Shown here piece by piece: positions 7,912 through 17,000 of a stretch of DNA of 40,789 bases. This stretch comes from Acidobacteriota bacterium. GTDB taxonomy: Bacteria > Acidobacteriota > Aminicenantia > Aminicenantales > UBA4085. Position 1 is the first letter of the stretch, and the number at the start of each line of letters is the position of its first letter. The position numbers were made by a program, and so were the translations under genes. Below the pieces are notes generated by a model, which did no database searches, had not been told where the DNA came from, and saw nothing but the letters and a program-made list of their open reading frames with translations. The DNA lies in contig JAQULS010000006.1 of assembly GCA_028749235.1 (NCBI GenBank), positions 1 through 40,789 of the forward strand, read 5' to 3'.

Positions 7912-7954
7912 AGGGGCGCCGCCCCTCCCCCATAGGAGGAAGGACGGCGCCCCT
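7912..7954 (-). terminator. Intrinsic terminator-like hairpin after the M28 peptidase gene
   Basis: AGGGGCGCCG (7912-7921) pairs perfectly with CGGCGCCCCT (7945-7954), with an inner CCTCC / GGAGG stem. On the minus strand the stem is followed by TTTTGTTG. It lies 74 bp downstream of the peptidase stop. Confidence 0.6.
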
Positions 7955-8002
7955 GGCTAGGCCGTGTCCGGCGCTGACGGAAGAGGCGCGCCGGACGGAA
8001 TA

Positions 8003-8029
8003 GGGGATTACGTATACTGTACCCCTTTT
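8003..8029 (+). repeat. REP-like element copy A, abutting the M28 stop codon
   Basis: Contains CGTATACTGTACCCCTTTT, the same core found at 28117-28133 (inverted), 28170-28187 and 29337-29352. The minus-strand TAA stop of the peptidase gene (8028-8030) lies at the edge of the element, so the repeat appears to have inserted exactly at or to form the gene's end. Confidence 0.65.
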
Positions 8030-10262
8030 AGAACTCGACCAGCCCGGCCAGCTTGAGGATGGTCAGGCAGTTGATGATGCCCTTGATCGTGGACTTGCGC
8101 GTGACCTGGGCGTCGAGAAGCGACCGGATTTCCAGGACCGAGTGCTTACCGTTGACCAAAAGCTGAAGCTCGGTCGGGTTGGAGACCTCGCCGGCGTAGG
8201 CATACTTGGCCTTGTCGGCCGCCGAGACCTCATTGATGAACTTCCGGTAGCCGCCGTAGCCCTCGGCCGTGACCTTGGCCGTCGGCCGCGGCACGATCTT
8301 GGCGGCCTTCTTCTCCTCGTCCGTGATTTGGAGAACGACGGGCTTGGCGCCGAGCCGCTTGGCGGCGGCTTCCATGTGCGCCTGCAGGGCGGCCAGTTCG
8401 GCGGCACCCACGGCCTCGACGCTGGTCTTCATCTTGCCGACGTAGGCGCCTACGGCGGCCTTGTCGCCGGCCAGCTCCAGAACGGAGTCGAGGGTGTCCT
8501 TCTCGTTGATGACGGCCCCTTCGACGTACGTCCGGGCCGTTTTATAAGCCTCGACCAGGCCCGCGGCGTTCGCGCCGTTCAGGGCTTCCAGACCGACGAC
8601 CATCTGGTGGCCGATCCGGCGGGCGGCGTTGGACGCGATCTCGCCGGCCAGCTTGATGGCCTGCGCGTCGTCCGCCGCGGCCACGGTGTAGGCGCCCGCG
8701 GCCCCGATCAGGGCGGCCCTCTTCATCTGGGTGGCGTCGGACTTGTCAGCCGTGTCGCCGCTCGTATGGTACCAGCGGTCGGGCCAGGCGATCATCATGA
8801 TCCCCGGAACGCCGACGCCCCAGTCGTTGAAGACTTCATGGTCCGAGGCCCCGTAGTGGGTCTCGATGGAGTACCAGAACGGCTCGTCGGCCCCGAACGG
8901 GGCCACGATGCGGACGGGCACCTTGAAGGCGGTGCTGCGGTTCTGGAGCCGCTCGCGGGTGCCCTCGCCGACGTAGCGGTAGATGTTCTCCATGACGTCG
9001 TTGATGTAATGGGGATTGCCGTAGGTCGTACGCATCAGGCAGAAGAAGGATTGGTTCTTGCTCAACCACTCCCCAACCATGTCCATGTTGATGTTGCAGA
9101 GGGTCCTGGACATGATGTCCTTGTGCTCGCCGACCCACTTGCCGGTGCCGGCGAACTCGGGTCCCCAAAGCCAGCGGATGGTCCGCTTGGGCTGGGGCAG
9201 GCGGCCGTCGTCGATGAGCGTCTTGAGGATGCGGGCCGATTCCAGGATGGCCGCGCTTCCGGACGTGTTGTCGTTGGCCCCCTGCTTGGAAATGCCCTCG
9301 AAGCTGTGGGCCGAGAAGATGACTTCGCCCGCGGCCTGGTCGGAGCCGGGGATGGAGCAAGTCACGACTTCCGTGTTGTACTTGACCTTGTCCGCGACGA
9401 TCTTGACCCGGACGGTGATCTTCTCGTTCGCGGTCAGACGTTGTTTGAGGATCTCGCCCTCGCGCACGGGGAGCTGAAACCCGAACTTGGGCGCCGGCGC
9501 GGGAGTCGCGGACGCTTGGGCGGCCGGGGGAGCCGGGGGAGCGCCGCCTGGGGGATTGCCACCCGGAGGATTGCCGCCGCGAGCGCCGCCCGGACCGCCC
9601 TGGCCGCCGCCGGGCCGGCGCATGCCGCCGACCTGGGCCCAGCCCATCTGGGTGAGGTCGTTCGTGCCGCGGGCGGGGGTGACGACCACGATGCCCAGGG
9701 CGCCCTTCTGATTGCAGACCAGATTATAGACCTGCATCATCGAGCCCTCGGTGACCGCGATCTTGCCTTCGACCTTGGCCGCCTCGACCTCGGCCGCCGT
9801 GCCGCGTCCGACCCAGACGAGTTCGGCCGTGACGTCGGTCGTGGGGCTGTTGGCCGCCAATTGGGTGACGTTGTCCTCGATGGCCGCCAGCTTGCGCAAG
9901 CCCGGCTTGATCTCCCAAAGCGAGCCCTGGACGGGGTCCCAGGCCTCGCCGGCGGGATACTTGATGAGTTCGGCATTCTTGAAGCCGTAGCGCTTCAGCC
10001 GGATCATCATGGCTTCGGATTCCCAGAGCGTGCCGGCCCATTCCTCGGGCTGCCGGTCGCGCATGTAACTGGCGATGTCCTGGATCGTGGCCAGGGCGGT
10101 CTCGCCCGACGACTCGCCGACGATCAGGTCCATCTGGACCTTGGGCAGCAGCGTCCAGTACAGCCAGGGCGTGTATTGGGCCGAGGCGCTGCCGGTGAAG
10201 ACGATCAAAGCCGCTCCGCCGATCAGGGCGAACGCGGCCGCGCCGATGAGCCAACGTTTCAT
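8028..10262 (-). CDS. Exported M28-family metallopeptidase with PA domain
   Basis: A secreted or periplasmic zinc aminopeptidase-type protein of 744 residues. It has a signal peptide (MKRWLIGAAAFALIGGAALIVFTGSASAQ), a PA-like domain (about 100-290) and the M28 domain (about 300-560). The expected co-catalytic zinc ligands and general base are visible: His319 in FSAHSFEG, Asp331 in NDNTSG, Glu369 in WGPEF, Asp394 in NMDMVGE and His499 in WYHTSGD. The PA part is interrupted by a Gly/Pro/Ala-rich linker (212-258). The C-terminal 70 residues end in a winged-helix-like stretch (LVNGKHSVLEIRSLL...LTILKLAGLVEF). ATG 10262 has AGGAGG 6 nt upstream; a longer frame to 10346 lacks this. It lies 80 bp downstream of the M24 peptidase gene, so the two probably work together in peptide breakdown. 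Confidence 0.9.
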   Translation of the reverse strand: MKRWLIGAAAFALIGGAALIVFTGSASAQYTPWLYWTLLPKVQMDLIVGESSGETALATIQDIASYMRDRQPEEWAGTLWESEAMMIRLKRYGFKNAELIKYPAGEAWDPVQGSLWEIKPGLRKLAAIEDNVTQLAANSPTTDVTAELVWVGRGTAAEVEAAKVEGKIAVTEGSMMQVYNLVCNQKGALGIVVVTPARGTNDLTQMGWAQVGGMRRPGGGQGGPGGARGGNPPGGNPPGGAPPAPPAAQASATPAPAPKFGFQLPVREGEILKQRLTANEKITVRVKIVADKVKYNTEVVTCSIPGSDQAAGEVIFSAHSFEGISKQGANDNTSGSAAILESARILKTLIDDGRLPQPKRTIRWLWGPEFAGTGKWVGEHKDIMSRTLCNINMDMVGEWLSKNQSFFCLMRTTYGNPHYINDVMENIYRYVGEGTRERLQNRSTAFKVPVRIVAPFGADEPFWYSIETHYGASDHEVFNDWGVGVPGIMMIAWPDRWYHTSGDTADKSDATQMKRAALIGAAGAYTVAAADDAQAIKLAGEIASNAARRIGHQMVVGLEALNGANAAGLVEAYKTARTYVEGAVINEKDTLDSVLELAGDKAAVGAYVGKMKTSVEAVGAAELAALQAHMEAAAKRLGAKPVVLQITDEEKKAAKIVPRPTAKVTAEGYGGYRKFINEVSAADKAKYAYAGEVSNPTELQLLVNGKHSVLEIRSLLDAQVTRKSTIKGIINCLTILKLAGLVEF

Positions 10263-10342
10263 GAGGTGCCTCCTAAAGGGTTGGACGATCGAAACCGCAC
10301 GGTTCTTCCCGAACGAGGCCCGAGCCGCGGACTCTCGGCCGC

Positions 10343-11590
10343 TCAAGCGGCGCCGAACGGCTCGCGGATGGAGACGGCTTCCATGCCGCCCAGGTGCCGG
10401 GCGCCGTCTTCCGTGACGACCAGGCAGTCCTCGGTCCGGATGCCGAATTCTCCGTAGATGTAGACGCCGGGCTCGTTGGAAAAGGTCATGCCCGGTTCGA
10501 GCTTGAGGGTGTTGCCCTTGACCAGGTAGGGGTATTCGTGGCCCTCCAGCCCGATGCCGTGGCCGACGCGGTGGGCGAAATGCTTGTAACCGGGGCCGTA
10601 GCCGGCGTCCTCGATGATCTTGCGGGCGGCCGCGTCGACGGACTCGCAGGTCGCGCCCGGCCGGGCGGCCTGGAGCGCCGCGGCCTGGGCCTTGCGGACG
10701 ATGTCCCAGACTTTAAGCATCTTGTCGCCGGGCTTGCCGTAAACGATCGTCCGGGTGACGTCCGAGCTGTAGCCCTCGACCCGGCATCCGCCGTCGACCA
10801 TGATGACCGTCCCCTCTTCGACGGCCCGGGGAGTCCGCGAGCCGTGGGGAAAAGCGGTGTTGGGGCCGAACTGGGGCCCGCCGCCCCCGCTCGCCCCCAG
10901 CCGGGTATGGACGGCGGCGATCGCCGCGGCCAGCTCGCGAGGCGTCATCCCGGCCCGAATGTTTTCAAAAGCCTCCCGGAAGGCCAGCTTGGTGATCTTA
11001 TTGGCCAGATCGAGATAGGCGATCTCTTTGGCCGTCTTGGTGCCGCGGCAGCCGTCCGTGACGACGGCGCCGTCGGCCGTCTCGATCCCCGCCGCATCCC
11101 GCTGCAATCCATAGACCTGGAAGGCGCTCAAGTTCGGAGCCAGGCCGAGCCGGCGGCCGCCCAGGTCGCGAACGACGCCGCCGATCAGGGCGTAGGGGCT
11201 CTCATGCTCCTGCCAAACCCGGACCTCGTCCCCCGCCGGCAGGGATTCCTTGGCCCGTTCGAGCTCGAAGGCGGGGCAGACCCATATGGGCCGCCCTTGG
11301 CGATTGAGAACGGCGCCGAACGTCCGCTCGCTCGTTCCCCAGGAGACGGCCGTAAAATAGGCCAGGTTCGTCCCCCCTCCCACAAAAACCGCGTCCAGCC
11401 CGTTGGCGGCCATCAGGGCCCGGGCCCGCTCCAGCCGGGCCTCGTAATCCTCGGGCCCGACGGGCTTGATTCCCGCCGTCAAGCTCGCGGCCGCGCTCCC
11501 GACACGCGCTTGGCCGGAGGCGGCTTTCAGGGCGGCCGGCAAGGCCAAGGACAGGCCGCCGAGTTTTAGGAAATCGCGACGATGGATCAT
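10343..11590 (-). CDS. Tat-exported M24-family Xaa-Pro-type metallopeptidase
   Basis: A 415-residue creatinase/prolidase-fold peptidase. The N-terminus, MIHRRDFLKLGGLSLALPAALKAA, is a twin-arginine signal. The N-terminal creatinase domain (about 45-190) is followed by the pita-bread catalytic domain with all five metal ligands in place: Asp266 (MVDGG), Asp277 (SSDVTRT), His344 (RVGHGIGLEGHEYP), Glu373 (SNEPGVY) and Glu387 (IRTEDC). The family removes residues next to proline or processes dipeptides. ATG 11590 has GGAGGT upstream; the 29 extra codons of the open frame overlap the promoter and are rejected. It is divergent from tatA, a component of the pathway its signal needs. Confidence 0.9.
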   Translation of the reverse strand: MIHRRDFLKLGGLSLALPAALKAASGQARVGSAAASLTAGIKPVGPEDYEARLERARALMAANGLDAVFVGGGTNLAYFTAVSWGTSERTFGAVLNRQGRPIWVCPAFELERAKESLPAGDEVRVWQEHESPYALIGGVVRDLGGRRLGLAPNLSAFQVYGLQRDAAGIETADGAVVTDGCRGTKTAKEIAYLDLANKITKLAFREAFENIRAGMTPRELAAAIAAVHTRLGASGGGGPQFGPNTAFPHGSRTPRAVEEGTVIMVDGGCRVEGYSSDVTRTIVYGKPGDKMLKVWDIVRKAQAAALQAARPGATCESVDAAARKIIEDAGYGPGYKHFAHRVGHGIGLEGHEYPYLVKGNTLKLEPGMTFSNEPGVYIYGEFGIRTEDCLVVTEDGARHLGGMEAVSIREPFGAA

Positions 11591-11620
11591 GGGCACCTCC
11601 AGGCGGAGAAAAGAAATGAA

Positions 11621-11649
11621 GGTATAGCACCCGCCCGAATCGAAGTCAA
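11621..11649 (-). promoter_or_regulatory. Promoter of the M24-M28 peptidase operon
   Basis: Minus strand: -35 TTGACT (11644-11649), 17-nt spacer, -10 TATACC (11621-11626), ending 30 nt before the chosen ATG. Its position excludes the longer upstream start of the M24 frame. Confidence 0.6.
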
Positions 11650-11670
11650 ACCGCCTCCGGCGCTGATTCA

Positions 11671-11699
11671 TTGACATTTACGGCCCGCTCAAGTACCTT
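11671..11699 (+). promoter_or_regulatory. Possible promoter of the tatA operon
   Basis: Perfect -35 TTGACA (11671-11676), 17-nt spacer and a weak -10 TACCTT (11694-11699), 51 nt before the tatA ATG. It is back-to-back with the peptidase promoter. Confidence 0.4.
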
Positions 11700-11750
11700 T
11701 AGGGCGGATTTTTACGTCTTTTAAGCCAGAGAACCCGCAAGGAGGCATAG

Positions 11751-11954
11751 ATGTTTCTGTTTGGAACGCTGGGTCCGCAGGAACTCATTCTCATCCTGCT
11801 TATCGTGGTCATCATCTTTGGGGCCAAGAAGCTGCCCGACCTCGGCAAGTCCTTGGGCGAAGGCATCAAGAACTTCAAGGGCTCGGTCAGCGGCAAGGAC
11901 AAAGACGACAAAGAGAAAAACGACGACAAGACCGTTCCTCCATCCAAGAACTGA
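11751..11954 (+). CDS. tatA: Sec-independent protein translocase subunit TatA
   Basis: A 67-residue protein with the classic TatA/E layout. A short periplasmic N-terminus is followed by one membrane helix ([14 protein letters not shown]), the hinge Gly and amphipathic helix ([21 protein letters not shown]), and a charged Lys/Asp-rich tail. TatA oligomers form the passage for folded proteins with twin-arginine signals. The N-terminal FGTLGPQEL matches the conserved Phe-Gly and Gln/Glu positions of the family. AAGGAGG lies 6 nt before the ATG. The stop overlaps the next start as TGATG, so the methyltransferase is translationally coupled to it. No tatB or tatC is in the window. The divergent M24 peptidase carries a twin-arginine signal. 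Confidence 0.94.
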   Translation: MFLFGTLGPQELILILLIVVIIFGAKKLPDLGKSLGEGIKNFKGSVSGKDKDDKEKNDDKTVPPSKN

Positions 11955-13126
11955 TGCAGAGGACGATCGAGACGCTCGCCGGTGATCGGCGCCGGCTGGA
12001 AGAGCGATTCCAACAGCAGGTCGATTCCCTTCGGGCCGCGGCCCGCGGTCTGGCCGGCCTGGAAACCCGCCTCTCCGCCTCCGGCGCGGCGGGCCGCAAG
12101 CCCGGGCTTTTTGCCTCGAAATCCGCCTCCGATCCGGCCGCGATCCGGGACTCCCTGGCCGAAGCCGTTCGCCTGGTCTCGGACTTAGCGGGATCGACTT
12201 CGGCCCTGCTGGAGACCGTCAGTTCCCTTTCCGAGGCCAGGGATAAGGAATGGGATGCCCTGGGCAACAATCACCTGGGCCTGCTCGTGCAAGGCCTGGA
12301 AGCCCGGATCGACCGGCTGGCCGCCACATCCGAGGACGTCGCATCCTTGAGCCGTACGTCCGTTCAACTGCAGGACCAGCTCGGACGTCTCTTGGCCTCG
12401 CTGCGGGAAAAGCACCTGCCCACTCCGGCCGAAGTCGAAACGGTTTGGGAGCCCATCCGGGATTGGCGATACACCCGCTTTGAAAACCGTCACCGAGGCT
12501 CGCGCCAGGAGATACGCGGCCAGCTTGAGGCCTACCTCGGGTTTCTCCCCGCCGGCGGCTCGATTCTCGACTTGGGCTGCGGCCGCGGCGAATTCCTCGA
12601 ACTCCTGCGGGAGCGGGGATTCCGCGGCGCGGGCGTGGACCTCAACGCCCAGATGGTCGAAGACTGCCGTGGCCAAGGCTTGAACGCCGAACGGGCCGAC
12701 ATCCTGGAAGCCCTGGCCGGCCGGGATGACGCCTCCCTCGACGGCGTCTTCGCGGCCCAGGTCATCGAGCATCTCCCGCCGCCCGCCCTGGAACGCCTGG
12801 TCGAGCTGGCCTTCGCCAAGCTCGCCCCCGGGGGCGTTCTCATTCTGGAGACGGTCAATCCCACATCCGTCTTCGCCCTGGTCCACGCCTTCTACGCCGA
12901 TTTGACGCACCGCCTCCCCGTCCACCCCGAAACCCTCCGCTTCCTGGCGGAAGCGGTCGGATTCGGGAAGACGGAGATCATCTTTTCCGGCCGGATCGAG
13001 GCCGAGCGCCTGCGGCCCGTCCCGGGCACTGACGAGGCGAACCTGGTTCTCAACCAGGACATCGACAAGCTGAACCGGCTGTTGTTCGGATCCCCCAATT
13101 ACGCCGCCGTGGCGCGGAAAAGTTGA
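11954..13126 (+). CDS. SAM-dependent methyltransferase with N-terminal coiled coil
   Basis: 390 residues. The first 160 or so are rich in Leu/Glu/Arg/Gln heptads (coiled coil), then comes a class I methyltransferase domain. Motif I is SILDLGCGRGEFLELL (203-218), the acidic loop is GVDLNAQM, and the later motifs are FAAQVIEHLPP and GGVLILETVNP. The arrangement resembles the WbdD-like or surface-polysaccharide methyltransferases, where the coiled coil acts as a scaffold; assigning that role here is inference. There is no kinase domain. It overlaps tatA by the TGATG junction and is followed after 2 nt by a ROK kinase, so the three form one operon. Confidence 0.82.
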   Translation: MQRTIETLAGDRRRLEERFQQQVDSLRAAARGLAGLETRLSASGAAGRKPGLFASKSASDPAAIRDSLAEAVRLVSDLAGSTSALLETVSSLSEARDKEWDALGNNHLGLLVQGLEARIDRLAATSEDVASLSRTSVQLQDQLGRLLASLREKHLPTPAEVETVWEPIRDWRYTRFENRHRGSRQEIRGQLEAYLGFLPAGGSILDLGCGRGEFLELLRERGFRGAGVDLNAQMVEDCRGQGLNAERADILEALAGRDDASLDGVFAAQVIEHLPPPALERLVELAFAKLAPGGVLILETVNPTSVFALVHAFYADLTHRLPVHPETLRFLAEAVGFGKTEIIFSGRIEAERLRPVPGTDEANLVLNQDIDKLNRLLFGSPNYAAVARKS

Positions 13127-13128
13127 CC

Positions 13129-14043
13129 ATGGCCATCTTCGCCGGATTCGACCTGGGCGGCTCCGGGCTCAAGGCCGGGCTGGTCGACGGCGGCAAGCTT
13201 CTCTACAAAACTCAGGCCGCGACGCCGCCCGCCGCGGAAGGCTTTTTCGCCCTGGTCGAAGCGATGTGGGCGGACCTGCGGAAAGAAGCGAGCGGACCGA
13301 TCGCGGCCGCCGGCTTCGGCCTGCCCGGGATTTTCGACCTCAAAACCCGCCGCATCCTCCAGTCGCCGCATACCGGCGGGCTGGACGGCATCGATATCGA
13401 ACCCGCCCTGATGCGCCGCCTGGGAGTCCCCGTGCGCGCCGACAACGACGCCAACCTGGCCGCTTACGCCGAATGGCGCCATGGCGCGGGGCGGGGGGTC
13501 GAGAACCTGATCCTGCTGACCATCGGGACGGGGATCGGCGCGGGCATCATCACCGACGGCAAGCTCGTCCGCGGCGGTCGGGGCTACGCCGGAGAAGCCG
13601 GGCACATGTCCGTCCGTCCGGATGGAGAGGCCTGCGCCTGCGGCGGAACGGGATGCCTGGAGACCGAGGCCTCCGCCCGGGCCATCGTCCGCCGCTACCG
13701 GGAAACCGCCGGGGCGAACGGGCCGTTGACGGCCGAAGACATCCAAGGTCGGGCGGCCGCGGGAGACGAGGCGGCCCGGAAAGCCATAGCGGACGCGGCC
13801 CGTTACTTGGGGATCGGACTCGGCATCCTGATCAACCTGCTCAATCCCGAAAAGATCCTTCTCGGGGGCGGGGTGGCGGAGGCCGGCGACGATTTCCTCC
13901 TTCCGGCCGCGGCGGAAGCCCGCCGCCGCTCTTTTCCGGACGCTTTCCGGGCTTGCCGGATCGAGCGCGCCGCGCTGGGCAATGATGCCGGCCTTATCGG
14001 AGCGGCGGCCTGGGCCGCCGAGACGCCGGGCCGGTCCTTTTAA
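13129..14043 (+). CDS. ROK-family sugar kinase (glucokinase-like)
   Basis: 304 residues of the ROK fold, without the helix-turn-helix of ROK repressors, so an ATP-dependent sugar kinase is the best call. The phosphate-1 motif is AGFDLGGSGLKAGLVDG, the catalytic DN motif is RADNDANLAAYAE, LTIGTGIGAGI is the phosphate-2 region, and the ROK zinc site is GHMSVRPDGEACACGGTGCLE (His plus CxCGxxGC). NLLNPEKILLGGGVAEAG closes the fold. The start is ATG 13129, 2 nt after the methyltransferase stop; the TTG at 13123 is a weaker option. The TonB receptor gene follows after 54 bp. Glucose or another hexose would be the expected substrate. The exact sugar is not determined. Confidence 0.88.
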   Translation: MAIFAGFDLGGSGLKAGLVDGGKLLYKTQAATPPAAEGFFALVEAMWADLRKEASGPIAAAGFGLPGIFDLKTRRILQSPHTGGLDGIDIEPALMRRLGVPVRADNDANLAAYAEWRHGAGRGVENLILLTIGTGIGAGIITDGKLVRGGRGYAGEAGHMSVRPDGEACACGGTGCLETEASARAIVRRYRETAGANGPLTAEDIQGRAAAGDEAARKAIADAARYLGIGLGILINLLNPEKILLGGGVAEAGDDFLLPAAAEARRRSFPDAFRACRIERAALGNDAGLIGAAAWAAETPGRSF

Positions 14044-14097
14044 AATACAGGCAACGATTGGGAGCTGAACCGTGTATGAAGACAACGAGGAGACCTC

Positions 14098-17000
14098 ATG
14101 AATAAAGGAAGAACTCTGTGCGCCGCCGCCGTTTTGATCCTGGCCGCCGGCCTGGCCGGCTTCGCCCAAGCCCAGAGCCCGAACGCCTCCCTGCGGGGAC
14201 GGATCGTCGACGCGGCCGGAAAGCCGCTGACCCTCGCCTCGGTCATCATCCAGAGCCCGGCCTTCCAAGGCCAGGCCGACCAGATGACGATCGCCGGGGG
14301 GACGTTCGACTTCCTCTCCCTTCCGCCCGGCGTCTATACCGTGCGGATCGACTTTCCGGAGCATAAGTCGGTCATCCGCCGCGGCGTCGTCCTGATGGCC
14401 GGACAGACGGTCAAGTTGAACATCGTCCTCGAGCCGTCTGAGTTGGAGGAGGAAGCGGTCGACACCACCGGGCGGACCGGCGTCGACGTCACGGCCGACA
14501 AGGGCGTCATCCGGCTCTCCTCGACCCTGCTCGAAGCGATCCCTCTCCAACGCGATATAAGCGCCGTGCAGGCCTTGGCGCCGGGCGCCGTCACCCAGGA
14601 CCGGCCCTACAACCGGGCCGTCTCGATCCAGGGCGGCAGCGTCCGCGGACAGGACTACCGCCTCGACGGCGGCCAGGTGACCGATCCTTCCACGGGCTTT
14701 CCGATCGGGAACCTCAACGTCGATATTCTCGACCAGGTCGAGATCATCTCGACCGGCAAGCCGGCCTCCGAAGGCACCGGCCGCGGCGCGGTCCTCCATC
14801 TTCTCAGCCGTTCGGGGGGGAACGCCTTTACCGGCAGCCTGCGCTTCCACATGACGGGCGACTCCTTCAGCTCGGACCTTTTCGATGCCGATGCCGTCAG
14901 CGGCCTGGCCCTGGCCCCGTCGGATCGGACCTCCGGCTTGTACGACGCTTCCCTGAACCTGGGAGGACCGCTTTGGGAGGATCGGGTCTGGTACTTTCTG
15001 AACGCGCGGTACCTCTCCACCCGCCGGGCCAATCCGTATGACCCGGGCGCCCGGCTGGAAAATCTGGGCACGGGCGACGCCTCGACCTTCGACCGCTCGC
15101 AAACCGAGTGGATGACGTTCTTCAAGGCCACCGTCAACGTCACCGACAAAATCCGCTACTCGGGGTACTTTCACTGGAGCAACCTCTACCAGCTCGTCGA
15201 CGAGGAGTCGATCTCCCCGGACACGGCCTTTGACGCGACCTGGATCCGGAAGCACGAAAATTCCTACGCCACGAGCCATACGGGGACGTTCGATCTCTCG
15301 CCCAAGCTCTGGGTCGACATCCACGGCACCTACATCGAGCGCGACGTCCCCCAGATCAGCCGCGACGCGTACGACTACACATACGTCGACTATACCCAGC
15401 AAGTCACCTGGGGCGCGGCGCCCTACAGCATCAAGAGCACCTACAAGCGGACGATCGGGGAAGTGAATCTCACGGCCTACCTGGACAAGATTCTCGGCGC
15501 CGACCACGTCTTCAAGGCCGGCCTATCGATCGAGGAATCCGGCGCCAAGCAAAATTGGTGGCGGATCAACCCCTACTATTCCATGTGGTACGACTGGGCG
15601 GCGGGCAATCCCTATTACGTCGATCCGGTCAACTCCATCGGCCGCCTCCGCATCGTCGCCGCCGGCGCCACGGAAAGCAGCTTGACGGCGAAGAACAGCT
15701 TCCGGCGCTTCTCCATCTACGCCCAGGACAGCATCCAGGCCGGCCGCTTAGCCTTGAACCTGGGCTTGCGCTTCGACTACAGCCTGGAGTACCTGCCGGC
15801 CCAGACCCGTTCCACCCTGGGCTATGAATACGCGCCCGAGCTGAACGCCCTGGACCTTGCCGACAACGACCTTCTGGACGCGCTGTCCGCGCAGTTCACC
15901 GAGGCCGGCCTGAATTCGCCGTTCGAGGAAACGACGCTCTCTTACAGGAAGCTGGCGGAGTTCGTGAACCTGTCTCCCCGGGCCGGCCTGTCCTACGACA
16001 TGTTCGGCGACGGGTCGACGGCCCTCAAGTTCTCGTTCTCCCGGGACTACGAGTCCCTTTGGACGGGCCTCTACGGGACGGGGAACATCTTCTCGCCCCA
16101 GTACGTGGAATGGGATTGGTACGATCTCAACGGCGATCAGATGATGGACCTGCCCGGCACGGATGAATACGTCCTCGTCTCCGCGGTGACCCAGGACACG
16201 GCCCTCAATCCGTTCAGCTACACGGATTCGAGCGGCGTCACGCACAAAATCAAGGCGCCCCGGACGGACACCTTCACGGCCTCCCTAGAGCGCGAATTCC
16301 TGCGGGACTTCACCGTCGGGGCCCAGTTCACCCTGCGCAACACCTCCAACCTCGTCTCCTTGATCGACACCGAAAACGGCTATGACTATACGGCGAGGGA
16401 TGGAAACGGCCTGATCTGGCTGCCGATGACCGTCAAGGAGCCCGGACAGGACGGCCTTCTGGGAACATCCGACGACCAATCGCTGACGGTCTACGGGCTG
16501 CGGGCGGACCGGCCGGCCCCCGTTTACAAGTACGCCAATATCCCCGAGGCCCGGCAAAAATACGCGGCCGGCATCCTGACCCTGGACAAGCGTCTTTCGC
16601 ACGGCTGGCAGATGGCCGCCTCGATCGTGGTCAGCTCGTTCAAGGGGAACCTGGGCGCGGACGCGGCCGCCAGCTACGCTTCGACCATGACCTATGCCAG
16701 CCCCAACGGCCTGACCAACTCCTACGGACCGCTCTGGCTGGATCGTCCGTTTCAAGCCAAGATCATGGCCGGCGTCGAACTCCCTTACAAGTTCTTCCTG
16801 GGGGCCTATTTCCGCTATCTCTCGGGCGCCCCGTACGGTCGGACGCTGGCCCGGGTCTATTTTCCCGACGGCTTCGGGGCCCGCACGGCCTACGTGACGG
16901 TCTCGGCCGAGTCGCTGGGCGTCGGCCGCGAACCGGCCTTCAGCAGCCTGGACCTGCGCCTCCAGCGCGGTTTCCGGGTCGGCAAGAGCGGCCAGCTCGA

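Noticed and set aside
8142-10457. A 771-codon plus-strand open frame
   Set aside because: Antisense shadow of the M28 peptidase gene, with no ribosome site or motifs.
13099-15507. An 802-codon minus-strand open frame
   Set aside because: It is antisense to the ROK kinase and the TonB-receptor N-terminus, both with clear motifs; low-information composition.
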